Source: Emiliania huxleyi CCMP1516
Lineage: Eukaryota; Haptophyta; Isochrysidales; Noelaerhabdaceae
Reading direction: 5' to 3'
NCBI RefSeq assembly: GCF_000372725.1
Contig: NW_005201493.1
Span: 218,475 to 257,044, forward strand
DNA length: 38,570 nucleotides
Shown one piece after another: positions 1-7,920 of this stretch (position 1 is the stretch's first letter; each line of letters begins with the position of its first letter). Below the pieces are notes generated by a model. That model was given only the letters and a program-made list of their open reading frames with translations. It was not told where the DNA came from and did not search any database. The position numbers and the translations under genes were made by a program.

Positions 1-167
1 GCCTCCGCCGCGACCGCGGCCGTCTGCTCTGCCGCAGACAGGTCCATCTGCGAGAATTCGCCGAACGGCGGCTGCGAGGCCGGCTCGGAGAACTGGGAGG
101 AGGCCTGCTCCTCAGGCTCGTTTGCGGGGGCGGGCTCTTGCACGCCGAATCCAAAGTCCATGTCCAT
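1..167 (-). CDS. 5' end of an unidentified gene (N-terminal ~55 residues)
   Basis: A minus-strand frame opens with ATG at 165-167 and stays open to the window edge, about 55 residues. It begins MDMDFGFGV and continues acidic and Pro/Ser/Gln/Ala-rich (PANEPEEQ, SQPPFGEFSQMDL). No domain is visible. Such an acidic N-terminus occurs in many adaptor or transcription-related proteins, and clathrin light chain also starts with a short Asp/Phe-rich stretch, but the match is too weak for a name. The start was chosen because no in-frame ATG lies just upstream and the sequence beyond about 240 turns into repeats. The rest of the gene lies outside the window. Confidence 0.5.
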   Translation of the reverse strand, partial: MDMDFGFGVQEPAPANEPEEQASSQFSEPASQPPFGEFSQMDLSAAEQTAAVAAE

Positions 168-245
168 GAGCTCGCGTGTGGAGAGTGGGGACGCCTTGAG
201 CTCACTTCGCTACCCGCCGGTACTGGCCAGTGGACGCTCGGGGGC

Positions 246-420
246 AACAAAAAGAATTTCACATCTGCGAGAGCCAACAAAAAGAATTTAAACAAAACAA
301 CTCACTCTCACAGCAGACAGGCTCGACACAGGTGCGAACTGGCGCGTGCTAGTACTATCACCGGCACACCACCGGAGCCGCCTAAGCGACTCCGTTAAGA
401 ACGGCAATAAGAATTTTACA
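246..420. repeat. Degenerate A-rich interspersed repeat units
   Basis: Two copies of an AAAAAGAATTT core (about 249-259 and 279-289) and a variant near 409-418 sit in GC-rich DNA. The stretch following the second core (281-395) resembles the one following the core at 1731 (1731-1830): both run through a GGCGCG(C/T) segment, a GGCACACCAC segment and a GGAGCCGCCTAAGC segment. No gene is seen between 168 and 740. Confidence 0.5.
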
Positions 421-438
421 ACAAAACTCCCTCGCACA

Positions 439-463
439 AGAGAGAGAGAGAGAGAGAGAGAGA
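439..463. repeat. (GA)n microsatellite
   Basis: About 12 uninterrupted AG dinucleotides immediately before the dispersed repeat at 462-585. A related TC-rich tract lies at 622-634. Confidence 0.9.
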
Positions 464-585
464 TAAAACTTCTGATGCCATGCGTGACCTAGTAGTGTCC
501 CCAGCTATGGGCGTGTCCACGTTGGAGCCAGGTGTGGTGTGGACGCGAGAATAGCTCCGCCGTTCATGGAGGCAACCGATGCGAG
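462..585 (+). repeat. Dispersed repeat R0, copy 1 (second copy at 3139-3263)
   Basis: About 124 bp running from GATAAAACTTCTG through a GTGACCTAGTAGTGTCC segment to GGAGGCAACCGATGCG. It recurs nearly identically at 3139-3263 in the same orientation, with only a few substitutions and a 1-2 base indel. No coding sense is seen, so this is a recent duplicate or a non-autonomous element. Confidence 0.9.
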
Positions 586-639
586 TCGACTGGTGTGTGT
601 CGTCGTGGTTTCGTATCAAGAATTCTCTCTCTCTCCTCG

Positions 640-694
640 CACAACACTGGGCACGGGACTGGCGCGCACTGGCACTAACACAAAAAGAATTTTA
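640..694 (+). repeat. Partial copy of the A-rich interspersed unit
   Basis: The string of CGCACAACACTGGGCACGGG and the following GGCGCGCACTGGCACTAACAC matches 1750-1800 almost exactly, and is followed directly by CAAAAAGAATTTTA. The order of the two modules is swapped relative to 1728-1830, which suggests tandem or head-to-tail units. Confidence 0.7.
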
Positions 695-739
695 AAGCGG
701 CGAATGTGGCCCTGAGTTATGTGTACGCCAACTCAGGGT

Positions 740-1612
740 CTGAGGGAGGGTGTAGAGGATGTAGAGTGTAGAGCGCTGTAGAGCTGTAGAGATGTAGAGC
801 GCTCTGGAGCGCTGTAGAGCTGTAGAGCTCTACATCCGCCACGTGACGAGGCGGGTGCGTTGTAGAGCGATGTAGAGCGCGATTTTGCTGTAGAGTTTGT
901 TGTAGAGGCTCTACAGCCAAACCGCCGGGAAGGCAGTGACTCAAAGAGGTCGAGTCGCACTAATGGGGTGTCTCCGAGCTTACTGGAGCTCTGATGGACG
1001 GCCCTGACTATCACTGACACACAGAGACGGTCACTCTGACGGCACACAACACCCTAGAACTGCGTCATGACCAGCCTGCCATGCGTCGCCGGTGCCGCAT
1101 TCGTCGCTGTGCTTCTTTAGCAGGCGGTGGACTGTCGGCTGCGAGGACGGTCGCATTTGCGCGAGGCGAGGCGAGCATTCAGACGCGTTGCATGCGCCAT
1201 GACTCGCGCCAGCGCGTGCGGGAGCTCCTGGCTGAGCGTTGAGTCCAGGCGAGTTGCGCTGGCCACGATCGCTACGCCAAGCCAAGCTGACGCGCCGAGG
1301 CGCCGGCCAGTCGCAGCCGTGAGGCATGCCACAGCAGCAGAGGCACCTCCCACCCATTGGGCGGGCAGACAGAAGGCCAGGGCAGCACTGGTAAGTGCAA
1401 CGCGCCTCATGTCGGAGAGCGACCGTGCCTCGTTCGCCGCTTATGATGTAGAGTTTGTTGTAGAGATTTCACGTTGTAGAGCGCCTCTACATCGCTCTAC
1501 AACGCACCCGCCTCGTCACGCGGTGGATGTAGAGCTCTACAGCTCTACAGCACTCTCCAGCTCTACAGCTCTACAGCGCTCTACACTCTACATCCTCTAC
1601 ACCCTCCCTCAG
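740..1612. mobile_element. Non-autonomous terminal-inverted-repeat DNA element, 873 bp, with 8-bp target duplication
   Basis: The left end reads CTGAGGGAGGGTGTAGAGG and the right end is its exact reverse complement (finishing CCCTCCCTCAG at 1612). Inverted similarity extends over about 139 bp on the left (740-878) and 129 bp on the right (1484-1612), with one ~11-bp indel. Both arms are built from many TGTAGAG(C) subterminal motifs, of the sort transposases bind. The 8-bp direct repeat CTCAGGGT flanks the element exactly (732-739 and 1613-1620). An 8-bp duplication is known for hAT, P and some other cut-and-paste superfamilies; the ends do not decide which. The core (about 905-1440) codes for no transposase. 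On the minus strand it holds a 97-codon frame from 1410 beginning with a signal-peptide-like stretch (MRRVALTSAALAFCLPAQ), which could be captured host sequence. Confidence 0.88.
1117..1410 (-). CDS. Possible captured ORF inside the TIR element
   Basis: 97 codons from an ATG at 1410. The first ~27 residues are a plausible secretory signal (short basic start, LTSAALAFCLPAQ core, small residues at GGASA). The remainder is Arg/Ala-rich without a recognisable domain. It lies wholly between the inverted repeats, so if real it is either a captured exon or the relic of element-encoded sequence. Codon-level support is weak, and the GC-rich composition gives open frames by chance. Confidence 0.2.
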   Translation of the reverse strand: MRRVALTSAALAFCLPAQWVGGASAAVACLTAATGRRLGASAWLGVAIVASATRLDSTLSQELPHALARVMAHATRLNARLASRKCDRPRSRQSTAC

Positions 1613-1618
1613 CTCAGG

Positions 1619-1724
1619 GTGTGTGGCAGCCAGCTGGCTGTGTGTCTTGTGAGCCTGTTTGTGTCTGTGTGTCGCTCGTGCGTGTCGTCATCATCTGTCC
1701 CGCGTCCACCCATACCGCGCTCGG
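1619..1724 (+). repeat. Dispersed repeat R1, copy 1
   Basis: A GT-rich ~105-140 bp module beginning TGTGTGGCAGCC and ending at CCATACCGCG. It recurs at 25601-25739 (same orientation) and at 3369-3503 (inverted). The TIR element at 740-1612 was inserted right at the edge of this copy. No coding capacity. Confidence 0.9.
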
Positions 1725-1727
1725 GGC

Positions 1728-1830
1728 TACAAAAAGAATTTTACCAACATCACTCGCACGACACTGGGCACGGGACTGGCGCGCACTGGCACTAACACAG
1801 GCACACCACGGGAGCCGCCTAAGCCGACTC
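1728..1830 (+). repeat. A-rich interspersed unit, best-preserved copy
   Basis: It starts ACAAAAAGAATTTTACC, then ACTGGGCACGGGACTGG and GGGAGCCGCCTAAGC. Related units lie at 275-395 and 640-694. The same A-rich core, without the rest of the unit, appears near 7368-7384 and 31496-31510. Confidence 0.65.
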
Positions 1831-1879
1831 CTGCGAGGGCGGCGAGGCACTTAGCTCCGTGCACCCGCCCGCCCCCGCC

Positions 1880-2222
1880 ACAGGCAAGCTCATTCACAAC
1901 CTGCTCTGCGATTGCCGTGTGAAGAACGACCGAGATACGCTGCTTCTGCAGCCCCAGCCAATTCTTAGTGGTCCAAGTCACCTCATCGAGGTACTGGGCC
2001 AAAGTCAGCTTGTTCTGTAGCACGTCCGCCGCTTTCCGGAGCGCGGAGGGCGGAGGATCTCACGGACCCCCCTCCCGAACCCGCCGAACGACTCGAACAG
2101 CAGCAGCTGCACGTCAACGTCCTTGTCTTCCCTGGCGTAGCGATAGATAGTCCCCGCTTGAGCACTTGAGCACTGGATAGGGTCGATTCCGCATGGTACG
2201 GGACCCCTCGATCGTCTCGCCC
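1880..2222 (-). pseudogene. Decayed mobile-element-like ORF, copy 1
   Basis: Reading the minus strand from about 2220, one frame gives GSRTMRNRPYPVLKC; after a frame change, TIYRYAREDKDVDVQLLLFESFGGFG; and after another change near 2045, VLQNKLTLAQYLDEVTW followed by KNWLGLQKQRISVVLH. The last portion has the pattern of a conserved C-terminal region in ORFs that often accompany retroelements in algal genomes; this resemblance is from memory and unproven. At least one and probably two frameshifts are needed, so this copy is dead or spliced in an unrecognised way. The upstream part recurs at 25740-25810. Confidence 0.45.
2157..2222 (+). repeat. Dispersed repeat R2, copy 1 (part of the mobile-element-like ORF)
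   Basis: ACTTGAGCACTTGAGCACTGG through CGATCGTCTC. A second copy lies at 25740-25810 with a 4-base insertion (GTTA) after ACTGGATA. On the minus strand both copies are inside the ORF fragments annotated as mobile-element-like. Confidence 0.9.
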
Positions 2223-2514
2223 TCCCTCACTGGTGTGCTCATGGGGGGGGGGTCATAACAAACACGGTGCAGGATCGAGGTGCACGCTGCCAGAGCAGCG
2301 TCGTCCCCCCTCTCCCCGACGGTGATGGCGGTGTGACCGATCGAGCTACAAGAGGAGCTTGTTCAGCAGGATCCGGGAGGGTCAGGCGCACTACCTCACT
2401 GGGCCTGAGACCGCCGAGCGTAGAGGGCCTCGTGTAGCCCTCCTTTTGGTGTATATGGGTACGACCGGACAGGTCAGGCCCGGGCACGGTCCTGTCCTGG
2501 ACACGTCTCGGGGA

Positions 2515-2551
2515 GGGGGGTGTCCGGGACGCGTCCGGACGCATCCAGTGT
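2515..2551 (+). repeat. 37-bp direct repeat, left copy
   Basis: GGGGGGTGTCCGGGACGCG and the following 18 bases recur at 2811-2847 with a single mismatch. The unit contains overlapping GGACGCGTCC palindromes. The two copies bracket a 259-bp AT-richer segment. Confidence 0.95.
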
Positions 2552-2634
2552 CGTGACCCCGTGTAACCCTATTCCGAGCCCCCATCCTGATAGCTCCGAC
2601 ACTGTAACCCTAAACTTATCTCGCTTATTCACAG

Positions 2635-2808
2635 ATGAGAAAGGGACGTACGTATGTTCTGATGACAGCCATAACCCTGATGCTGACTGTGTATGATAGA
2701 CAAATGAAGGGCGGGATGCCAAAGGATCTCTTCTTTCGAGTATTACACGCACTCGAGACTTGGACAGAGGACATGATCTATAGCTTTGTGAATTGGGACG
2801 ACTACTAG
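2635..2808 (+). CDS. Small AT-richer ORF of 57 residues, unknown
   Basis: ATG at 2635 to TAG at 2806-2808, starting MRKGRTYVLMTAITLMLTVY and ending FVNWDDY. The frame is already open from 2614. Base composition is visibly lower in GC than all surrounding DNA. The start is preceded by a pyrimidine-rich CGCTTATTCACAG, a good 3' splice acceptor, so this may be a last exon instead of a complete gene. A short hydrophobic segment (YVLMTAITLMLTV) could be a membrane span. No family is recognised. It lies entirely between the two 37-bp direct repeats. Confidence 0.4.
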   Translation: MRKGRTYVLMTAITLMLTVYDRQMKGGMPKDLFFRVLHALETWTEDMIYSFVNWDDY

Positions 2809-2810
2809 GC

Positions 2811-2847
2811 GGGGGGTGTCCGGGACGCGTCCGGACGCGTCCAGTGT
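2811..2847 (+). repeat. 37-bp direct repeat, right copy
   Basis: Second copy of the 2515-2551 repeat (one mismatch). On the minus strand it begins about ten bases after the likely 5' splice site at 2855, so it would lie within an intron of the exon annotated at 2856-3049. Confidence 0.95.
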
Positions 2848-2855
2848 GTACTCAC

Positions 2856-3049
2856 CAGAGGGGCCACGTGGCTGGTGCCGAGCTAAGAACTCGCGGGGTA
2901 ACGCGGTCCTGCTTGACATGCTTGCGGCCGCGGGTGCGGTCTGCCACGGGCTCGTCGACATTGAGCTCGAGGTGGTCCACGCGAGCCGCGAGGTCCTTGA
3001 TGCGCTTGTCGAGCTTCGCGTAGTCTTGCTCAGCGCGGGCCTCGAGGGC
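2856..3049 (-). pseudogene. Coiled-coil exon or gene fragment
   Basis: A minus-strand frame from just after a TAA (3050-3052) reads ALEARAEQDYAKLDKRIKDL, then AARVDHLELNVDEP, then a basic tail. It looks like real protein: heptad-like Leu/Ile/Val spacing and charged residues. It has no ATG. It ends in CTCTG|GTGAGT, an excellent GT splice donor at 2855, so it may be an internal exon whose partners I cannot find, or a relic. No family assigned. Confidence 0.4.
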
Positions 3050-3138
3050 TTATGCTCTGGCGAGACGTGAGGCGCATGCGCCCAGGAGGGGAGGGGGCAT
3101 GTGTAACGACACTGCTAGAGATGCCTTTCGGGGCCCAG

Positions 3139-3263
3139 AGATAAAACTTCTGTGATGCCATGCGTGACCTAGTAGTGTCCCCAGCTATGGGCGTGTCCAC
3201 GTTGGAGCCAGGTGTGGTGTGGGCGCGAGAATAGCTCCGCCGTTCATGGAGGCAACCGATGCG
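3139..3263 (+). repeat. Dispersed repeat R0, copy 2
   Basis: Near-identical to 462-585. It ends where the CATG-rich hexamer tract begins. Confidence 0.9.
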
Positions 3264-3274
3264 CTGATAATCAG

Positions 3275-3362
3275 TACATGCACATGGACATGGACATGGA
3301 CATGCACATGACATGTTGTGCATGTGCATGTGCATGCACATGTGCATCTGCATGCGCATGTG
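3275..3362. repeat. CATGNN hexanucleotide tract, self-complementary
   Basis: About 88 bp of repeated ACATGG, ACATGC and GCATGT units. CATG is its own complement and the left ACATGGAC units face right GCATGTGC units, so the tract can fold back on itself. Confidence 0.85.
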
Positions 3363-3368
3363 TGTGGA

Positions 3369-3503
3369 GGAAGGTGAAGAACAGTCAGGCTCGGACTGGA
3401 CACCAACGCGGTATGGGTGGACGTGGGACAGATGATGACGACACGCTCGAGCGACACACAGACACACACAGGCTCACAACACACACAAAGCCAGCTGGGT
3501 TGC
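3369..3503 (-). repeat. Dispersed repeat R1, inverted copy
   Basis: Reverse complement of 25601-25739, with scattered substitutions and small indels. It also carries the CAGTCCGAGCC segment lacking from the copy at 1619. The stretch from here to 3861 shows no convincing gene and is the downstream flank or 3' UTR of the minus-strand gene at 3862. Confidence 0.9.
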
Positions 3504-3861
3504 CGCAACGGCCGGCCTCGCCAGCAGCGTTTCAGGTCGCGGTGCTCGCGGTGCTCGCCGTACAAGGACAAATGCAGGTCCAGGAACAAGGTACAGGTCG
3601 GCGGGGCCGCGCCTGGTAGGCCGCAGAAAGTCGCATCTTCGTCGTGCGGACACGCGCTAAGCCGACCTCCTGGACGGGTCTCCGAGAGGGGCCGGCCGCC
3701 TGCCGCAGAGGGAAGTTTGCCGTCTCGCGCAGCGCCTCGCACGCCGCCATCCTCGGCGGGCTGCCGTCCGGGCCGCGGAGGAAGCGCATCCTCTGCGTGC
3801 CTGGCTTCTCCCATCCGAGGAGCAGATCTCGACCGAGGAGCAGATCTCGAGCCCGGCTCGG

Positions 3862-5453
3862 TCAGTCTGCCTCCCGGAAGCCGACCCACGAGATGTAGGT
3901 CGTCCAGAGGAGGAAGCAGCCTGTGTGTATGTGGGGGGGAGGGGTGGGGGGGGGAGGAGGCTAAGAAAGGCTCAGGGAAGGCTCAGGGAAGGCTCAGGAG
4001 AGAGTCTCCCCTCCCCCGCCGCCTCGGCTGCTCTCGGCCCCTCTCGGCTGCTTCTGCCGTTGGTCCAGAGCGTGTTGTACTCGAGCGGGAGAAGGCGGAA
4101 GTTGAGCGCCTGCAGTCGAGATGTCGCAGAGATGTCGCCGAGATGTCGCCGAGATGTCGCCGAGAGGTCGCCGAGAGGTAGCCGAGATGTCACCGAGATG
4201 TCGCCGAGATGTCACCGAGAGGTCGCCGATATGTCGCCGATATGTCGCCGAGATGTCACCGAGAGGTCGCCGATATGTCGCCGATATGTCGCCGATATGT
4301 CGCCGATATGTCGCCGATATGTCGCCGATATGTCGCCGATATGTCGCCGAGATGTCGCCGAGATGTCGCCGAGATGCCGCCGAGAGGTCGCCGAGATGCC
4401 GCCGAGATGTCACCGAGATGTCGCCGAGAGGTCGCCGAGAGGTCGCCGATATGTCGCCGATATGTCGCCGATATGTCGCCGATATGTCGCCGATATGTCG
4501 CCGAGATGTCGCCGAGATGCCGCCGAGCGATAGAGACCGAGAGGTCGCCGAGAGGTCGCCGAGAGGTCGCGGAGAGATTGCGGAGAGATCGAGACGTAGC
4601 GGCCGATCTCGGCGAGTCTCGCGCTGGTCTCGCGCTCATCTCGCCTGCGCCACGCCCCAAAAGTAGCAGGAGCGGCGCACTGTGGCGGGCAGGTCGCTCT
4701 TCAGCTTGCGGCCGAGCCGCCGCCGCTTCTCTCCGTCGAGCCTCAGGTACGGCTGGGGTGGGGCGGAGGAGGAGAGGCGGTGATGGAGGTGGAGAAGCGG
4801 GTGGTGGGTGGTGAGGGTGGCGGTGGAGCGGGTGGCGGTGGTGTGTGATGGCGGTGGCGATAAGGGCGGAGGCGGCGAGGGCGGAAGCGGCGAGGGAGGC
4901 GCTGGCGGGGGCGGGAGCGGTGCGGGCGGACAAGACAAGGGCGGTGAAGACCATAGGTGGCGAGGAGGGTGGTGACGAGACAAGAGGTGGCGGAGGTCAG
5001 GGCTGCTGGAGGAGGCGCCTTGTCGCGGGTGAGGACGACGAAGGCGAAGAAGCCGGCGTTCAGGCCCGGCGACATCACCGCCTGGTTGAGCGCGACCTTG
5101 CCCACGAGCTGCGCCGTCGAGCTCGCCGCGAGCGGGAAGAGGCGAGCGAGGAGCCGGAACCAAAAGAAGAGCATCAAGCCGCTCACGCTCGCGCCCCAGG
5201 CGGAGATCCACGCCGCACGAGAGACGTCCCACGAGCCGCGCCGCTCGACGGCCTGCGCCATCCCGTCGGCGAGCACCGAGAGGCTGGCGGCCGACAGCAC
5301 GTTTGTCGTGATGGGCGCCGCCGCGAGCGCGGACTGATAGGCTCCGACGAGCGGCGGCAGCGTGAGCGCTGCTCCACCGCGGAGGCGGTGTGCCGCGGCG
5401 AGGCCGTGACAGGAGGCGAGCGGGAGGAGGTGGAGGAGGAGGCCGAGCGGCAT
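3862..5453 (-). CDS. Mpv17/PMP22 family membrane protein, 4 exons
   Basis: Exons on the minus strand: 5453-5019, 4752-4645, 4109-4058, 3920-3862, giving 217 residues with all phases matching. Mpv17/PMP22 proteins are small four-helix channels or carriers of peroxisomal, mitochondrial or plastid membranes. Seen here: a leader (MPLGLLLHLLPLASCHGLAAA) that could target a plastid, then YQSALAAAPITTNVLSAASL, LADGMAQAVERR, a LMLFFWFRLLARLFP segment, ALNQAVMSPGLNAGFFAF, LKSDLPATVRRSCYFWGVAQ, ALNFRLLPLEYNTLWTN and the family-typical end LLWTTYISWVGFREAD. All three introns begin with GC (AAG|GCGCCT, CAG|GCGAGA, ACG|GCAGAA) and end in AG. Intron 2 (4110-4644) is almost entirely an 11-bp minisatellite. 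The Met at 5453 was preferred over 5507 because it starts directly with the hydrophobic leader. The gene is divergent from the ANP32 gene. Substrate unknown. Confidence 0.88.
4113..4600. repeat. 11-bp minisatellite filling an Mpv17 intron
   Basis: About 40 units of GAGATGTCGCC with variants GATATGTCGCC, GAGAGGTCGCC and GAGATGCCGCC. Long open frames across it on both strands are products of the repeat and not genes. Variants are arranged in blocks (a run of GATATG units near 4265-4345 and again near 4447-4505), which suggests a higher-order duplication. Confidence 0.97.
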
Positions 5454-5642
5454 GGGAGTTCCCTGGGGGCCTGTGGTCTCTGCCCGACGTTTTTCTTGTT
5501 TCAGCATCGCTTTCCGCTTTCCATCGAGCCATCGAGTGGGCCGCTCAGCGCCGCCGCCCGCCACGCACGACCGCTTCAGCAAGACTCCACCGCCACCTCC
5601 CCCTCCAGCCGCGCCCCCCTGCCGCCCTCTCAGGCAGCCGCC
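5454..5642. promoter_or_regulatory. Divergent intergenic region between Mpv17-like and ANP32-like genes
   Basis: 189 bp separate the two start codons. It must hold both 5' UTRs and promoters. A pyrimidine-rich stretch is present, with no TATA box that I can defend. Confidence 0.4.
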
Positions 5643-6957
5643 ATGAGCCTCGAGGCCACCATCGCGCAAAAGACGGCTGGCACAGACGCGAGCGAGGTGC
5701 TGGAGCTGGTGCTGGATGGTGTCAAAGCGAGCAAAGTGACGGGCCTGAACCAATTCACCAAGCTCAAGGTGCTGCAGCTGAATGGGTGCGGGCTCACCTC
5801 GCTCGAGGAGTTCCCCACCCTACCCAACCTGCAGCGGCTCGAGCTGGCAGACAACGCGCTCTCGGACGGGCTCGACCACCTGCAGGACGCGGCGCTCATG
5901 CATCTGAAGGTGCTCGTCCTGGCGGGAAACAAGTTTTCGTCGCTCCAGGGCCTCGAATCTCTGGCGCGTGCCCCACCCGCGCCCTTCTGCGGCCCTGCCT
6001 CTTGCGGCGTCTGCGCGCGGCGCCGAGTCGCTCCTGCGCGGGTGTGCCGTGGCCACGGCTGCGTCAGGAGGCCGGGGCGCGGCGCCGCGGATGGCCCGCC
6101 CAACGGGAGGCCGGCCGCGCGCTCCCGATGCGGGCGGTGGAGCCGGCCGCTTCCGGGCGGCCTTCTGCAGACATGTCGCAGCCCTCGCGGCGGCGGCGCG
6201 GCGTTGGCGCGGAGCGATGCCTCGCGGATGCTGATGCCTCTCGGCGCCACTCCCTGCCCGTCGCAGGCGTCGCTCCCCAGCCTGCGCGAGCTCGACATGG
6301 AGGGCTGCGCCGTCGCGGAGGAGGACGCCTACCGCGAGACAGTCTTTGAGATGCTGCCGCAGATCAAGTACCTGGACGGCGTCGACGGGGACGGCGAGGA
6401 GAAGGACGAGGAGGAGGAGGACGAGGAGGAGGAGGACGACGACGACGACGAGGAGGCGGACGAGGACGTCGACTCGCTGCTCGATGAGGAGGGCTCCGAG
6501 CTCGGCGGCGACTCTGAGCTCGGCGAGGAGGCGCAACACATATCTCCCCACACCTCCTCACATCTCCTCACATCTCCTCACATCTCCCCGTCTCTCCGGA
6601 GGAGCTGTGCTCACAAGCCGAACTCGCACCCACACATCTCACTCCGCGCACGCTCACCCTCCCCTGCTCTGGCCACATTCGGCCCCCCTCCCCCCTACAC
6701 CCATATCGACCATCGGCGGCCGCTCCGGCGCGCACCGGCGCGAGCCGCGTCTCCCCACAGCGTGCGGTGTGTGTGAGCAGGGGGCGGACGAGAGCGACCT
6801 GGGCGAGGGCGAGTCGGAGCTGGGCGAGGAGGAGGGCGAGGAGGGCGAGTCGGAGCTCGGAGACGAGGAGGGCGAGGAGGGCGTGTCAGAGGCGGACGGC
6901 GAGGAGGACGGCGGTTCCGACGCGGGCGAGGGCTCCGCCAAGCGCCAGAGGAGATAG
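5643..6957 (+). CDS. ANP32: ANP32-type acidic leucine-rich nuclear phosphoprotein, 3 exons
   Basis: Exons 5643-5963, 6267-6530 and 6781-6957 give 253 residues with phase-0 junctions. ANP32 proteins are nuclear histone chaperones and PP2A/acetyltransferase inhibitors. Exon 1 carries leucine-rich repeats (LVLDGVKASKVTGL, LKVLQLNGCGLTSLEEF, LQRLELADNALSDGL, LKVLVLAGNKFSSLQGLESL). Exon 2 has the LRR cap (SLRELDMEGCAV, DAYRETVFEMLPQIKYLDGVD), matching the YRxxVFxxLPQLxYLDG family signature, followed by a run of Asp/Glu. Exon 3 completes the acidic tail and ends KRQRR, a likely nuclear localisation signal. Both introns start with GC (CTG|GCGCGT, GAG|GCGCAA). The ATG at 5643 follows a favourable CCGCC context. 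Length and layout equal the family norm. Confidence 0.93.
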
Positions 6958-7370
6958 CGACTTTTCCGGCGGCGTCGCGGCGCGCGCGCGCCGAGTCCGA
7001 CTCGGCGCCTGGCGCCGCGCCTTTTAGGCTCAGAAGCGGGCACGCGGGTCCGGGCGGAGGCCTCTCTGTATTTGCATCAGGCGTTGGCCGCGGTGAGGCT
7101 CTTGCCCTAGCTTGGCGTAGGATGGTGCCGGCGCCTGCCTAGCGAGCCTGCCGCACACACCGTAACACGTCGGCCCGCTGCCACCGTGCGTGTGAGTACA
7201 CATGTACGTACACATGGGCGGCGGACAACCGTCAATCCCCAGACACAAAAAAGTAAAAGAGATTTTCCGAGAGGGCATCAAAGATCAATCTTGGTGCGTG
7301 TACCTGCTGGGGGATTGTCCGACTGAGCTGCGGCCGCTCCGGCGCCTTACGCAAAAATCAAAAAGAAGAA
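6958..7370. other. Intergenic; no gene seen
   Basis: Contains a GC-only inverted stretch near 6980-7020 and the CATGTACGTACACATG palindrome near 7201-7216. Nothing else supportable. Confidence 0.5.
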
Positions 7371-7428
7371 AAACGAATTTTACCGCCACCGCCGCAGCAG
7401 CCGACCAATTGGGCCCGCCGCCGCCCCC

Positions 7429-7635
7429 CGGGCCGCAGGGCGCAGCACCGATCAACGGGCCCGCCAACGGGCTCGCCACGGCCGCAGCACCGGTCAATGG
7501 GCCCGCCACCGCCGCAGCACCAGTCAATGGGCCCGCCACGGCCGCAGCACCGGCCAATGGGCCCGCCACGGCCGCAGCACCGGTCAATGGGCCCGCCGCC
7601 GCCGCAGCACCGATCGATGGGCCCGCCACCGCCGC
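7429..7635 (+). repeat. 30-bp coding tandem repeat
   Basis: About six copies of a 30-bp unit based on GGGCCCGCCACGGCCGCAGC followed by ACCGGTCAAT, encoding the PQHRSMGPPR decapeptide. Confidence 0.92.
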
Positions 7636-7898
7636 CGCCGCAAAAGAATCGCCCCGGCTGGAACCGTTACGTGCGCCCATCGCTGGCATCCCACGAACCC
7701 GTGCCTCCGCCTGCTGCCGCTCCGCAAGCGGACGACGTGGGAGCCCACGTCATCTTCTGCGTGGACAACTCGGGGAGCATGCGCACGGAGGACGCGTCGG
7801 CGGAGGACGGCGCCAACCTCACCAGAGCCGAGGCGGTGGCTCGGTGCTGCCGTCAGCTCGTCGCCACCCAGCAGCAGCAGGGGCAGGGCATCAACCCC

Positions 7899-7920
7899 GC
7901 CGGCAGCGCGAGCTGCCGGC
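7899..7920. other. Perfect 9-bp inverted repeat (hairpin)
   Basis: GCCGGCAGC, a 4-base GCGA spacer, then GCTGCCGGC, directly before the stop of the truncated vWA frame. Confidence 0.8.

Noticed and set aside
740..1612. Interpretation of the inverted arms as a transcription-terminator or viral terminal repeat
   Set aside because: The flanking 8-bp duplication and the sharp ends are explained by transposition; no viral gene is nearby.
2590..2810. Viral origin of the AT-richer ORF
   Set aside because: Composition alone is not evidence; no viral motif can be recognised in 57 residues. Kept as an open question in the findings.
3532..3789. Minus-strand frame reading MRFLRGPDGSPPRMAACEAL
   Set aside because: It lies directly after the stop of the Mpv17-like gene, so it is more likely 3' UTR; it ends in repeat R1 and has no family.
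3925..4954. Several 130-230 codon frames on both strands rich in RCRRDVAEMSP or RRHLGDISATY
   Set aside because: They are six-frame readings of the 11-bp minisatellite, which lies in an intron of the Mpv17-like gene.
4845..6776. 643-codon plus-strand frame
   Set aside because: Only 5643-5963 and 6267-6530 of it are real (ANP32 exons); the remainder is antisense to the Mpv17-like gene, or intron.
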